Below, one piece after another: positions 1-6,871 of a stretch of DNA of 15,540 nt (positions are counted from its first letter, which is position 1; every line of letters begins with the position of its first letter). The notes under the pieces were generated by a model. The model saw only the letters and a program-made list of their open reading frames with translations, made no database searches and was not told the origin of the DNA. The DNA comes from Opitutales bacterium (GTDB lineage Bacteria > Verrucomicrobiota > Verrucomicrobiia > Opitutales > UBA2987), in contig JAJFLT010000230.1 in assembly GCA_021772555.1 (NCBI GenBank), forward strand, positions 1-15,540. The letters run 5' to 3'. Position numbers and translations under genes: made by a program.

Positions 1-399
1 AGCCACCATGAAGACATCCACCTCGGTTGATGGTTGGATGAGGCCGAAATGGTAGTTGTAGCCGTGGGCGAAACAGAGCGACTGCCCGGTCTGCAATTCT
101 TTGGCCAGACAGTTTTCATAAACTTCCCGTTGTACCTCGTCCGGGATCAGCATGAGAAAAATATCTGCGGTCGAGGTGCAGCCTTCGATGGGAACCACGT
201 CAAACCCATCCTTTTCCGCCATCTCCGCGCTGCTGTCGCGAATACTGGCCACATGCACGGCTACGCCGCTGTCGCGCAGATTGAGGGCCTGAGAGCGCCC
301 CTGTTTCCCATAGCCGATGACGGCGATTTTTTTGCCATCGAGGAAACCCAAGTCGGCATCGTTGTCTCTATAAACCTTAAGATTGCTTGCAGAACTCAT
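1..399 (-). CDS. ilvC: Ketol-acid reductoisomerase, N-terminal part (partial, runs off left edge)
   Basis: This is the first 133 codons of a class of NADPH-dependent enzyme that converts acetolactate or acetohydroxybutyrate to the dihydroxy acid in valine, leucine and isoleucine synthesis in the cytoplasm. Reading the minus strand from ATG at 399 gives a start of MSSASNLKVYRDNDADLG, then a Rossmann glycine motif GYGKQGRSQALNLRDSG (about residues 30-46), MLIPDEVQREVYE (about 85-97) and FAHGYNYHFGLI (about 111-122), all family hallmarks. The cofactor loop (VHVASIRDSS) has Arg and Ser residues compatible with NADPH and appears one residue shorter than in common homologues. Family length is about 330 residues, so roughly 60% lies outside the window. 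It is divergent to the bacillithiol cluster. No strong ribosome binding site is visible. Identity is clear; only the start is mildly uncertain. Confidence 0.93.
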   Translation of the reverse strand, partial: MSSASNLKVYRDNDADLGFLDGKKIAVIGYGKQGRSQALNLRDSGVAVHVASIRDSSAEMAEKDGFDVVPIEGCTSTADIFLMLIPDEVQREVYENCLAKELQTGQSLCFAHGYNYHFGLIQPSTEVDVFMVA

Positions 400-457
400 G
401 CCACCATCATGCGGGGCAAAAATCTGTCCATCAAGCGAGTTTTGTGGAAAAACTTTT

Positions 458-479
458 ATTGCTGCGTGAAATCAGCAAT
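458..479. other. Perfect 7-bp hairpin in the ilvC / bshC-like divergent intergenic region
   Basis: ATTGCTG at 458-464 pairs perfectly with CAGCAAT at 473-479 around an 8-nt loop. It lies 59 bp or more upstream of the ilvC start. On the minus strand it is followed by AATAAAAG and a short T run, so it could be an attenuator-like structure or an operator for ilvC. On the plus strand it precedes the bshC-like gene. The 171-bp region shows no convincing sigma70 promoter; TAAATTTG at 519-526 fits the Bacteroidota -7 consensus TAnnTTTG, but I find no properly spaced -33 element. Confidence 0.3.
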
Positions 480-570
480 TTTGCGTAAATGACAGCGAAT
501 AGAGGAACATTTTCACCATAAATTTGCTCTTGTAGCCAGTAACCTCTATTTTTTTGCCCAAAAGTTATCG

Positions 571-1341
571 ATGCCCCAACCAGTAATTTGTTTCGGCCAA
601 CAACCCTGTGGAATCTTCCCCCGGCGTTTCCTTTACGCAAAAATGGCCACTGCCCGGCGGCTGCAAAAGGAGATCGGGGGTGAGATTGTTTTCTTTTGTC
701 ACGACAGCGACCATGATTGCCGGGAAACGATCACCATTCTGAAAAATTTAAAAACCGGGCAAATCGAACGCCTTAATTTCGATTTTTCCAATAAAATTCA
801 AAAACGATTTACGCCCCTCTATGCCAAAAAAGTAACGGAGGAATGGAAGTCAAAAACCGCTCGCCGGTTGCCTTGTTTTGTGGTGCCCGAATTGGTGAAA
901 GTATTTCAATCCGTGCAAGCGGATACGGTGGCGGAATTCTGTCTCCAAATGTATCTGGGAATGGGTTTGCTGGATGGAGTGAGGGTGATCAAGTCGAGTG
1001 ATCCGCAGTTGAGGCAAAAGGCGATTGAGGTCGGCGATTATTTTGTCGATCTGCCCTACAAGGGAGAATTGGTCAGGGCTCGTCTGAGAAATGGCGGGCT
1101 CTATTTGCACAAGGGCGGGCCGGCTTATGAAGAATTGCCCTTTGAAAAACCGGCCAGGCACCAAATCAGCCCGACCCGCGACACTCGTTTACTCTGGATG
1201 CAATCGGTTGTTCATTGCACACACTACGTGGCTGGGGCCGGGGAGATGCAATACCTTGACTGTTCACAAGCTCCTGAGATTAAATTTATCCGCCGGGATG
1301 AAATCGAACGGTCCGACGAGGCCTTTATCGATTTTCCCTGA
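571..1341 (+). CDS. Compact BshC-like protein (putative cysteine-adding enzyme of bacillithiol synthesis)
   Basis: Encodes 256 residues. BshC ligates cysteine to GlcN-malate in the last step of bacillithiol synthesis and is normally about 530-540 residues. Visible family signatures are CFGQQPCGIF (residues 7-16; BshC has TGQQaGLF), FFCHDSDHD (41-49; BshC has fWiasEDHD) and near the C-terminus ISPTRDTRLLWMQS...THYVAGAGEMQYL (199-229; BshC has lSpnvllRPl...yvgGPgEiaYw). Compared with BshC, the ~70 residues before GQQ, over 100 residues of the middle, and the whole C-terminal coiled coil are missing. ATG 571 is the only conventional start: the frame is open back to 493, but no ATG, GTG or TTG lies there, and no clear ribosome binding site is seen. 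It is the first gene of a cluster with bshB1 and bshA, which supports the family call. Alternative: a non-catalytic relative or another ligase of the same fold. Confidence 0.72.
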   Translation: MPQPVICFGQQPCGIFPRRFLYAKMATARRLQKEIGGEIVFFCHDSDHDCRETITILKNLKTGQIERLNFDFSNKIQKRFTPLYAKKVTEEWKSKTARRLPCFVVPELVKVFQSVQADTVAEFCLQMYLGMGLLDGVRVIKSSDPQLRQKAIEVGDYFVDLPYKGELVRARLRNGGLYLHKGGPAYEELPFEKPARHQISPTRDTRLLWMQSVVHCTHYVAGAGEMQYLDCSQAPEIKFIRRDEIERSDEAFIDFP

Positions 1342-1384
1342 TTATTTATTTTTCAAAACTAATTAACTCCAATGTTCCTAAAAT

Positions 1385-1470
1385 CACGGATTGCACTGAT
1401 TAACGCGGGTAAAGAAAAAGCGTTTCGATCACTATTCAATAATTATCTGTGTTTATCCGTGTAATCTGTG
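1385..1470. repeat. Degenerate inverted repeat of the CACGGATT/ATCTGTG type abutting bshB1
   Basis: Two 26-bp arms, 1385-1410 and 1445-1470, are inverted copies matching at 19 of 26 positions, separated by 34 bp. The right arm has an internal period of about 9-10 bp (CTGTG / CCGTG / CTGTG). Sequence of this kind (CACAGATT, CACGGAT, ACACAGAT words) is a widespread dispersed intergenic repeat in many bacterial genomes; its biology is unsettled. Here it fills most of the 141-bp gap between the bshC-like gene and bshB1 and ends 12 bp before the bshB1 ATG, leaving no recognisable ribosome binding site. Confidence 0.65.
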
Positions 1471-1482
1471 GTTAAAAAACTG

Positions 1483-2199
1483 ATGGCGCAAAAAACCATA
1501 TTGGCGGTGGGAGCCCATCCAGATGATATTGAATTTGGGTGCGGCGCCTTACTGCTCAAGGAAATCGACCGAGGGAATCGAGTTTTCATGCTGGTTTTGA
1601 GCAAAGGGGAGGCCGGAAGCAACGGAACACCCGAGGAACGCGTGCGGGAATCGGAAGATGCGGCTCGCTTGATGGGCGCAGAACTCGAATTTGTCGATTT
1701 GGGCGGCGATGCCCACCTCGAATGCAATCCGGCCAACGCCATTGCCATTGCGCGTTTTATCCGGCAGCAAAAGCCTTCCATCGTGCTGGCCCCGCTGGCC
1801 CACAAAAACCAGCACCCGGACCACTGGAAGGCAGGTCGGTTGACCAGTGAGGCGGCCCGGCTGGCCCGTTACGGCGGTCTGGCCGAGTTACGGGAATGGC
1901 CCGTTCATCGCATCGGCCATCTCTATTATTACGCAATCACAGGTTTGGGGAATCAACCGGGTGAGAGCATGGCGGCATCTTTGGTGATCGATATTTCGGA
2001 TGAGCATAGCCGCTGGAATGAGTTGATGAAGTGCCACCAATCGCAGTTGAAAACCCTGAATTACCTGGAGTTGCAAAATGCACGGGCGTGCCTGTTCGGA
2101 ATCGAAATCGGCACAAAATACGCCATGCGAGTATTTTCGGAAGATCCGGTTCGGGTGGATGCCATGTCGGAACTGTCTCTTTCGGCAAGAGTTTATTAG
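1483..2199 (+). CDS. bshB1: Bacillithiol biosynthesis deacetylase BshB1 (PIG-L/LmbE family)
   Basis: Encodes 238 residues (B. subtilis BshB1 is 236). It is a cytoplasmic zinc-dependent deacetylase that removes acetyl from GlcNAc-malate to give GlcN-malate, the second bacillithiol step. The zinc motif AHPDDIE is at residues 11-17 and the second metal motif HPDH at 111-114. GEAGSNGT (42-49) and HRIGHLYYYAITG (142-154) match the BshB1 branch, and there is no signal peptide. I chose ATG 1483 over GTG 1468, because 1468-1470 lies inside the dispersed repeat and the protein from 1483 (MAQKTILAVGAHPDD) aligns with the usual N-terminus. The stop codon TAG (2197-2199) is also the first three bases of a terminal inverted repeat of the downstream element, so the C-terminus may have been shaped by that insertion. 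bshA follows in the same direction. BshB2-like or another GlcNAc-conjugate deacetylase is the alternative; context favours BshB1. Confidence 0.88.
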   Translation: MAQKTILAVGAHPDDIEFGCGALLLKEIDRGNRVFMLVLSKGEAGSNGTPEERVRESEDAARLMGAELEFVDLGGDAHLECNPANAIAIARFIRQQKPSIVLAPLAHKNQHPDHWKAGRLTSEAARLARYGGLAELREWPVHRIGHLYYYAITGLGNQPGESMAASLVIDISDEHSRWNELMKCHQSQLKTLNYLELQNARACLFGIEIGTKYAMRVFSEDPVRVDAMSELSLSARVY

Positions 2200-2473
2200 A
2201 ACCTATCTCAAATTAGAAGATGACGATGCAGAGAGCCATTATGTGTTATGAGCAAGGCGCGTCGGGACGTTCCGGGCTGGAAGCCCTGGCGGCCCGACGG
2301 AACGCCGCTCAAATTCATAATGGCCTCTGTCCGCAGGATTTGTGCGGCACGGTGGCACCTGTGGCGTTGGTTCGAGCCCGAAGGGCTCCAGCCCATCTGG
2401 GCGCGAAGCCGCTTGGCATCTGCCACCGTGGCGCTACAAACATCATTCATCTGCGAATTCGAGATAGGTTCTA
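2197..2473. mobile_element. 277-bp MITE-like element with 13-bp terminal inverted repeats and two large hairpin arms
   Basis: TAGAACCTATCTC at 2197-2209 and its exact reverse complement at 2461-2473 bound the element; similarity between the ends continues inward to about 31 bp. TA at both outer edges is compatible with a TA target duplication, as made by IS630/Tc1-type transposases. Inside are two hairpin arms. Arm one pairs 2229-2243 (CAGAGAGCCATTATG) with 2316-2329 (CATAATGGCCTCTG), one base bulged, enclosing GTCGGG/CCCGAC and GGGCT/AGCCC stems. Arm two pairs 2348-2357 (CACGGTGGCA) with 2421-2430 and encloses GAGCCC-GAA-GGGCTC at 2374-2388. No transposase or credible protein is encoded; short open frames here are by-products. 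It separates bshB1 from bshA, would be transcribed within their mRNA, and ends 19 bp before bshA. Confidence 0.75.
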
Positions 2474-2492
2474 GACAAACGGACTGAATGAA

Positions 2493-3638
2493 ATGCCCGC
2501 TACTCTAAAAATCGGAATCACCTGCTACCCATCGGTCGGGGGAAGCGGCATTTTAGCCACCGAGTTGGGGCGCCAACTGGCGGAACGCGGACACGAGGTT
2601 CATTTCATCAGTTATGAAATGCCTTTCCGCCTCGATACTTCGCCCGCCAATATCTATTTTCACCCCGTAAATGTAAACGAATACGAGTTATTCAAGCATC
2701 CCGACTACACCCTGCCGTTGTCCGTCAAAATGGCCGAAATCAGCCGCCAGTTCGGGCTCGATATTTTGCATGTTCACTATGCCGTACCGCACGCTGTGGC
2801 GGCCATCCTGGCGTGTCAAATGTTGGGAACGAAAAGCCCTCGAGTCATCACCACACTGCACGGCACGGATACCACGCTGCTGGGAAAAGATCCTAACTAT
2901 CAACCGATCATCAAACACGCCATCGAGTGCTCCGAAGGCGTCACGGCCGTTTCCCAAAGCCTGTGCGAGGAAACCAAATCGACCTTTGGCATAGAGAAGG
3001 AGATTGAGGTCATTCACAATTTTTTCGAACCCCGTAAACCGGCCAAGACCCGTCGGCAGGTCCGGGATGAACTGGGACTGAAGGATGAGTTTCTCATCTT
3101 GCACATGTCGAACTTGCGCCCTCCCAAACGGATCGACCATTTGATGGAAATAATAGCCGCTTCAAAGCACCGGGAAGAATTGAGGCTGCTTATTTTGGCG
3201 GGTGGAAATTTTGCCCCTTATGTTCCCCTCGTTCGTCGTTTGGGGATCGAGCGTCAGGTCTTGGTTAAAGAATACGTATTGGATATAGAAAATTACCTCA
3301 ATGCTTCCGACCTGGGTATCTATACATCGCAACACGAGAGTTTCGGCCTCAGTATTCTGGAGTGTATGTTTTACGGTCATGCTGTTCTCACCACCGATGC
3401 GGGAGGGATTTTAGAGGTGGTTGTGCATGGAGAAACGGGATTCACCTATCCGGTGGGAGATACGTTATCCTTTGTCGAGGGTCTTGATTATCTCATTGAA
3501 AACCCGGACCGGTTGCGGGAAATGGGCGCGGCGGGCCAGGAACGGGCCGGGGAACTCTTTAATTCGGAAAAAATTGTCAATCAATACATCAACTATTACC
3601 GACATGTCCTTGGCGATGAAGCAGCAACCGGTTCTTGA
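2493..3638 (+). CDS. bshA: N-acetyl-alpha-D-glucosaminyl L-malate synthase BshA (GT4 glycosyltransferase)
   Basis: Encodes 381 residues, the usual family length. It transfers GlcNAc from UDP-GlcNAc to L-malate in the cytoplasm, the committed step of bacillithiol synthesis. The N-terminal Rossmann domain begins KIGITCYPSVGGSGILATELGRQLA (residues 6-30), followed by HVHYAVPHA (93-101), TTLHGTDTTLLGKDPNY (120-136) and AVSQSLCEE (152-160). The C-terminal domain has HMSNLRPPKRIDH (204-216) and the donor-site E-X7-E motif ESFGLSILE (282-290). These strings are highly specific for BshA rather than general GT4 enzymes. ATG 2493 gives the standard N-terminus. It lies 19 bp after the MITE-like element, and its last 35 bp overlap the GNAT gene. 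Confidence is very high. Confidence 0.97.
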   Translation: MPATLKIGITCYPSVGGSGILATELGRQLAERGHEVHFISYEMPFRLDTSPANIYFHPVNVNEYELFKHPDYTLPLSVKMAEISRQFGLDILHVHYAVPHAVAAILACQMLGTKSPRVITTLHGTDTTLLGKDPNYQPIIKHAIECSEGVTAVSQSLCEETKSTFGIEKEIEVIHNFFEPRKPAKTRRQVRDELGLKDEFLILHMSNLRPPKRIDHLMEIIAASKHREELRLLILAGGNFAPYVPLVRRLGIERQVLVKEYVLDIENYLNASDLGIYTSQHESFGLSILECMFYGHAVLTTDAGGILEVVVHGETGFTYPVGDTLSFVEGLDYLIENPDRLREMGAAGQERAGELFNSEKIVNQYINYYRHVLGDEAATGS

Positions 3639-4164
3639 AACCGAACGGCTCTTGTTGCGCCCGTTCGAGCTAACGGATGCGCCAATGATAAAACTGCTGG
3701 CCGGCGATTTTGCCATTGCCGACACTACTTTGCTCATTCCCCATCCTTATGAGGATGGGGTAGCGGAGGGGTGGATAGCTACGCATCAACAAAAATATGA
3801 AAGATGTGAAGCCGCGTCATTCGCTATCACATTGAAGCCGGATGAAGATCTTATCGGGACAATACATCTAGTCCTCAACCCGAGATTTAAAAGAGCGGAA
3901 TTAGGGTATTGGATCGGAAAAAAATACTGGAATTCAGGATACTGCACGGAAGCTGGCCGAGCGGTCGTAGAATTCGGATTTCAACAGTTAAGCTTGAACA
4001 AAATATTTGCCACCCATATCAGCCGGAATCCGGCCTCCGGCAGGGTTTTAAAAAAATTGGGAATGGCCAAGGAGGGCAGTTTCAAAGAACACGTTCGCAA
4101 ATGGGATCAGTTCGAAGACCTGGAAGCCTATGGGATTTTAAAGAGTACGTGGATGGGCGAATAA
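3604..4164 (+). CDS. GNAT-family N-acetyltransferase (RimJ/RimL-like), overlapping bshA
   Basis: Encodes 186 residues from ATG 3604, or 182 from ATG 3616 (same frame; both lie inside bshA, so overlap is 35 or 23 bp). It has the RimJ/RimL pattern: ETERLLLRPFELTD near the N-terminus, GTIHLVLNPRFKRAELGYWIGKKYWNSGYCTEA in the middle (the acetyl-CoA-binding strand and loop, W-N-x-G-Y-x-T-E-A), and SRNPASGRVLKKLGMAKEG near the C-terminus. Such enzymes acetylate primary amines: protein N-termini, amino sugars, antibiotics or small molecules, using acetyl-CoA. The overlap suggests translational coupling to bshA. A role in thiol metabolism, such as acetylation of a bacillithiol-derived cysteine conjugate, is inference only. 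Confidence 0.88.
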   Translation: MSLAMKQQPVLETERLLLRPFELTDAPMIKLLAGDFAIADTTLLIPHPYEDGVAEGWIATHQQKYERCEAASFAITLKPDEDLIGTIHLVLNPRFKRAELGYWIGKKYWNSGYCTEAGRAVVEFGFQQLSLNKIFATHISRNPASGRVLKKLGMAKEGSFKEHVRKWDQFEDLEAYGILKSTWMGE

Positions 4165-4221
4165 AGTTTTAAAATACGATTTCTTTGCCATTAAGACTAT
4201 AACTTGAAGATAAAGCTAAAA

Positions 4222-4770
4222 ATGATAATCAAAAAAATATTAAATAATAACTATGGCGTTATGTTTACTGTTTTTTGCCTGAGCTTCGGGTATTCGACTG
4301 CACAGGCAGGCACAACGGAAAACGGAAGTGCAGGTTCCGACACAGGTCTGTTCAAAGTTGTTGAGAAGGAACTGAGTTCTTTGGCCGATGAATTCTTGGC
4401 CGAAGCGACTTTAAATAAAAAATTTGTTTACTTCCGATTGAAAAAATACCTCAGAGCCAAACCGCATATTTACGGCGCCGCTTTCGCCTTTGCCCCGGAA
4501 AGGAAGAAATCTTCACCTTATGTCTATAGAAGTGGAATAAAATTCGTTAAGAAGGATCTTAATGATAGCTATGAATACGAATCTCACGATTGGTATGCGA
4601 GTCCCGTCAAACACGGGCAAGCGGTCTGGAGTGATCCTTATTTTGACGAGGGCGGGGGAGAAGCATGGATGAAAACTTATTCCATTCCACTCTATTCGGA
4701 TAAAGGTAAAAAGATGCTAATAGGCGTGATCACCAGTGACGTATTAATTGCGCCGGAACAATTGAAATAA
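4222..4770 (+). CDS. Secreted stand-alone Cache/PDC sensor-domain protein
   Basis: Encodes 182 residues from ATG 4222; TTG 4204 in frame is less likely. An N-terminal signal peptide is evident (KKILNNNYGVMFTVFCLSFGYSTAQA, cleavage near residue 28). The mature part reads as a single PDC/Cache domain: KPHIYGAAFAFAPE, then YEYESHDWYASPVKHGQAVWSDPYFDEGGGEAWMKTYSIPLYSD, then GVITSDV. In sensor kinases, chemoreceptors and cyclase regulators this fold binds small ligands such as amino acids or organic acids outside the membrane; DWY, WSDPYFDEGGG and the late Asp are ligand-site hallmarks. No transmembrane output domain follows, so it may be a soluble periplasmic ligand-binding or partner protein. 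The 5' part is visibly richer in A+T than neighbouring genes. AAATC-GAAA-GATTT at 4769-4782 straddles the stop and is a weak hairpin. Confidence 0.75.
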   Translation: MIIKKILNNNYGVMFTVFCLSFGYSTAQAGTTENGSAGSDTGLFKVVEKELSSLADEFLAEATLNKKFVYFRLKKYLRAKPHIYGAAFAFAPERKKSSPYVYRSGIKFVKKDLNDSYEYESHDWYASPVKHGQAVWSDPYFDEGGGEAWMKTYSIPLYSDKGKKMLIGVITSDVLIAPEQLK

Positions 4771-4883
4771 ATCGAAAGATTTGTAAAAGTGGTTTTTATT
4801 AATCAGGCTGTGTATTCAAAATCAATCTTGCAAACAATGACAATGAGCCCAAACTCTTGAAACCGGAACCGAGGTTTCCTTAG

Positions 4884-4895
4884 TGTATATATACA
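4884..4895. promoter_or_regulatory. 12-bp perfect palindrome upstream of the DUF2157 gene
   Basis: TGTATATATACA is self-complementary and ends 10 bp before the ATG at 4906. A second inverted pair, GAAACC (4859-4864) and GGTTTC (4873-4878), lies just upstream. The position suits a repressor site or a structured leader. AAGGTG at 4895-4900 may be the ribosome binding site for the DUF2157 gene. Function is inferred from position only. Confidence 0.3.
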
Positions 4896-4905
4896 AGGTG
4901 CAATC

Positions 4906-6288
4906 ATGGCAAAGCGTATCCTATCTGACAAACAGCGGGTTTGGCTGGAGAAGGAATTAAATACCTGGTGTGATGAAGATATTTTAACGAGAGATTCGGC
5001 CTCGATTATACTCAGCCAATACGAAACGAAGGCTGAGATTTCCCGGCGCAAGCGCAATAAGGTCGTTTTGACGCTTATGAGCCTGGCGGCATTATTGATG
5101 GGTTTGGCGGCTCTATTGTTGATCGGTTACAATTGGCAGGAAATGCCGCGCTCGTTGAAATTGCTTACCGTCTTTGGAACGTTATCAGCTGTTTATAGTG
5201 GTGGTTTTTATTTGCGTTATTATGGCAAGCAACGCCTGTTATCTGAGGTAACTTTTTTCCTCGGCTGTTTGTTATACGGGGTGGGGATTTTTCTGATTGC
5301 GCAAATTTTCCACCTCAATGCTCATTACCCGGATGCATTTTGGTGGTGGGCGTTGGGAATATTACCGTTTGCCCTTTGCCTCGATACTATTTTGCTGCAT
5401 ACGCTATTAGTTGCTGTGCTGGCCCTATGGTGCGGGACGGAAATCATTGGATTCGGGAATGTAGGGGCATGGTTTGGCCGTTTGGGAATTGTCCCCAATG
5501 GCGCATACACTTTGCCGTTATTGGCCCTTCCGGGCATTCTATGGGCTTATCATAAAGAATCGGTGCGCACATTGGGACTTTATGTCCTGCTTCTCACCTG
5601 GTGGGTAGTTTTGCAGCCATTTGCCTGGAATTTTGACGAGAGTGCGGTATTATTCATAGGCGCGGTGGGCGGTTTGATGCTGATCATTGCGGAGAGTCAT
5701 GGCCCTGAAAGCCGATACGCCAAACCCTATCGTGCTTATGGTGTGATTCTATCGGCGGGCGTTCTGCTTGTCCTGAGTTTTTACCATTTTAATGAAGAAA
5801 TGCTTCGGACCCGGTCGGATTCTGCGGGATCTGCTCAAATAATTTTAATTGTCATTTTTTCAATGGTGATTATTTTCATTTGCGTGTGGTTCAAACATAC
5901 GGGATTGAACGACTCAAAGTCTTTTGTTATCAATGTGCGCGATGTGGTTCAACGGCAATGGCTGCCTGTTGGTTTAGTGATTCTAATGGTGGGTCTTTTG
6001 CTTTGGCAGCAAAGCGTGGGTGAACCATTGCTTCCGACTATTTTAGCCAATTCCGGTATGATACTTCTGGCCGTCTGGCTGATGCGAGCAGGCTTGTTGG
6101 CAGATAACGACCAAGCTTTTGGGGGCGGGGTTATGTACTTTTTAATGTGGTCGGTGGTTCGTTATGTAGATTTGTTTGGCGACTATGGAGGAATGCTGGG
6201 AGGGGCGCTTATTTTTTCCTATTGCGGCGCCATATTATTTGCACTGGCCTATTTTTGGCGCCATCGAAAGGTGAAATCTCATGACTGA
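4906..6288 (+). CDS. DUF2157-family polytopic membrane protein
   Basis: Encodes 460 residues. A cytoplasmic basic N-terminal stretch (about 1-50, WLEKELNTWCDEDILTRDSASIILSQYE followed by RRKRNK) leads into about a dozen hydrophobic helices. The opening and the first helices with the connector GYNWQEMPRSLKLL are the recognisable DUF2157 part. Function of the family is unknown. Its last 8 bp overlap the next gene (ATG at 6281, stop at 6286-6288), so translational coupling is likely. DUF2157 and GDYXXLXY genes are commonly found paired, consistent with a shared envelope complex. An AAGGTG ribosome binding site stands 5 bp before the ATG. Confidence 0.88.
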   Translation: MAKRILSDKQRVWLEKELNTWCDEDILTRDSASIILSQYETKAEISRRKRNKVVLTLMSLAALLMGLAALLLIGYNWQEMPRSLKLLTVFGTLSAVYSGGFYLRYYGKQRLLSEVTFFLGCLLYGVGIFLIAQIFHLNAHYPDAFWWWALGILPFALCLDTILLHTLLVAVLALWCGTEIIGFGNVGAWFGRLGIVPNGAYTLPLLALPGILWAYHKESVRTLGLYVLLLTWWVVLQPFAWNFDESAVLFIGAVGGLMLIIAESHGPESRYAKPYRAYGVILSAGVLLVLSFYHFNEEMLRTRSDSAGSAQIILIVIFSMVIIFICVWFKHTGLNDSKSFVINVRDVVQRQWLPVGLVILMVGLLLWQQSVGEPLLPTILANSGMILLAVWLMRAGLLADNDQAFGGGVMYFLMWSVVRYVDLFGDYGGMLGGALIFSYCGAILFALAYFWRHRKVKSHD

Positions 6289-6871
6289 TCCAACCGTCAG
6301 TCAAAAGCAGCGTCGAATGGTTGGAAATACCAGCATCATTAGGTGCATCGAATGGTTGAAAGAACGGGAACGTATTTCCCTGCAGGTTTTTGCCGGATTC
6401 CAGTTTGCGGTGCTGTTGGCCATGATATTTCTGCACCTCTTGCCACACCTCACAGGAGAGACAATTTTACTACGCGTTGTGCCGGTGGATCCACGGGATT
6501 TTTTCCGGGGCGATTACGTGATTCTAAGTTACGATTTCAGTCGCGTGCCAAGACATAAAATTGAGGGAATTCCCCATTCAGGGTTCGGTGTAAAGAGGCA
6601 AGGCCAACCTGTTTATGTTTCACTTATTCTAGATGACGACGGCAACCATTGGAAACGGGAAAAGGTGAGTTTTAACCCTCCTGCCAGCGGTAAATACATC
6701 CAGGGAAAATATACTGGATGGAACCGAATTAATTTCGGCATCGAGTCCTATTATGTGCAGGAGGGCGAGGGGCGCAAATATGAAGAGGCGATTAGAAACA
6801 ATCAGCTGACGGCCAAGGTCTCACTAACCAAGAACGGTAAGGCTCTTCTGCAAGATCTTGTCATCGAATAA
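6281..6871 (+). CDS. GDYXXLXY-family membrane-anchored protein
   Basis: Encodes 196 residues. One transmembrane helix (about residues 38-55, AGFQFAVLLAMIFLHLLP) is followed by an extracytoplasmic domain whose defining motif GDYVILSY sits at 77-84, directly after VVPVDPRDFFR. The remainder contains short beta-rich segments (VYVSLILDDDGNHWKREKV; NFGIESYYVQEGEGRKYEE). Function is unknown; the family pairs with DUF2157 proteins. The start overlaps the upstream gene by 8 bp. An internal Met at residue 13 is an alternative start closer to the helix. Confidence 0.87.
   Translation: MTDPTVSQKQRRMVGNTSIIRCIEWLKERERISLQVFAGFQFAVLLAMIFLHLLPHLTGETILLRVVPVDPRDFFRGDYVILSYDFSRVPRHKIEGIPHSGFGVKRQGQPVYVSLILDDDGNHWKREKVSFNPPASGKYIQGKYTGWNRINFGIESYYVQEGEGRKYEEAIRNNQLTAKVSLTKNGKALLQDLVIE

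Noticed and set aside
34..492. 152-codon open frame on the plus strand over ilvC
   Set aside because: It is antisense to a clear KARI N-terminus on the minus strand and its translation shows no domain pattern.
1468..1482. GTG start for bshB1, five codons upstream
   Set aside because: It lies within the dispersed repeat; ATG 1483 gives the standard BshB1 N-terminus.
2208..2487. Three short open frames (79-84 codons) between bshB1 and bshA
   Set aside because: They read through the hairpin-rich TIR element on both strands; open frames arise from GC-rich palindromes and show no protein-like composition.
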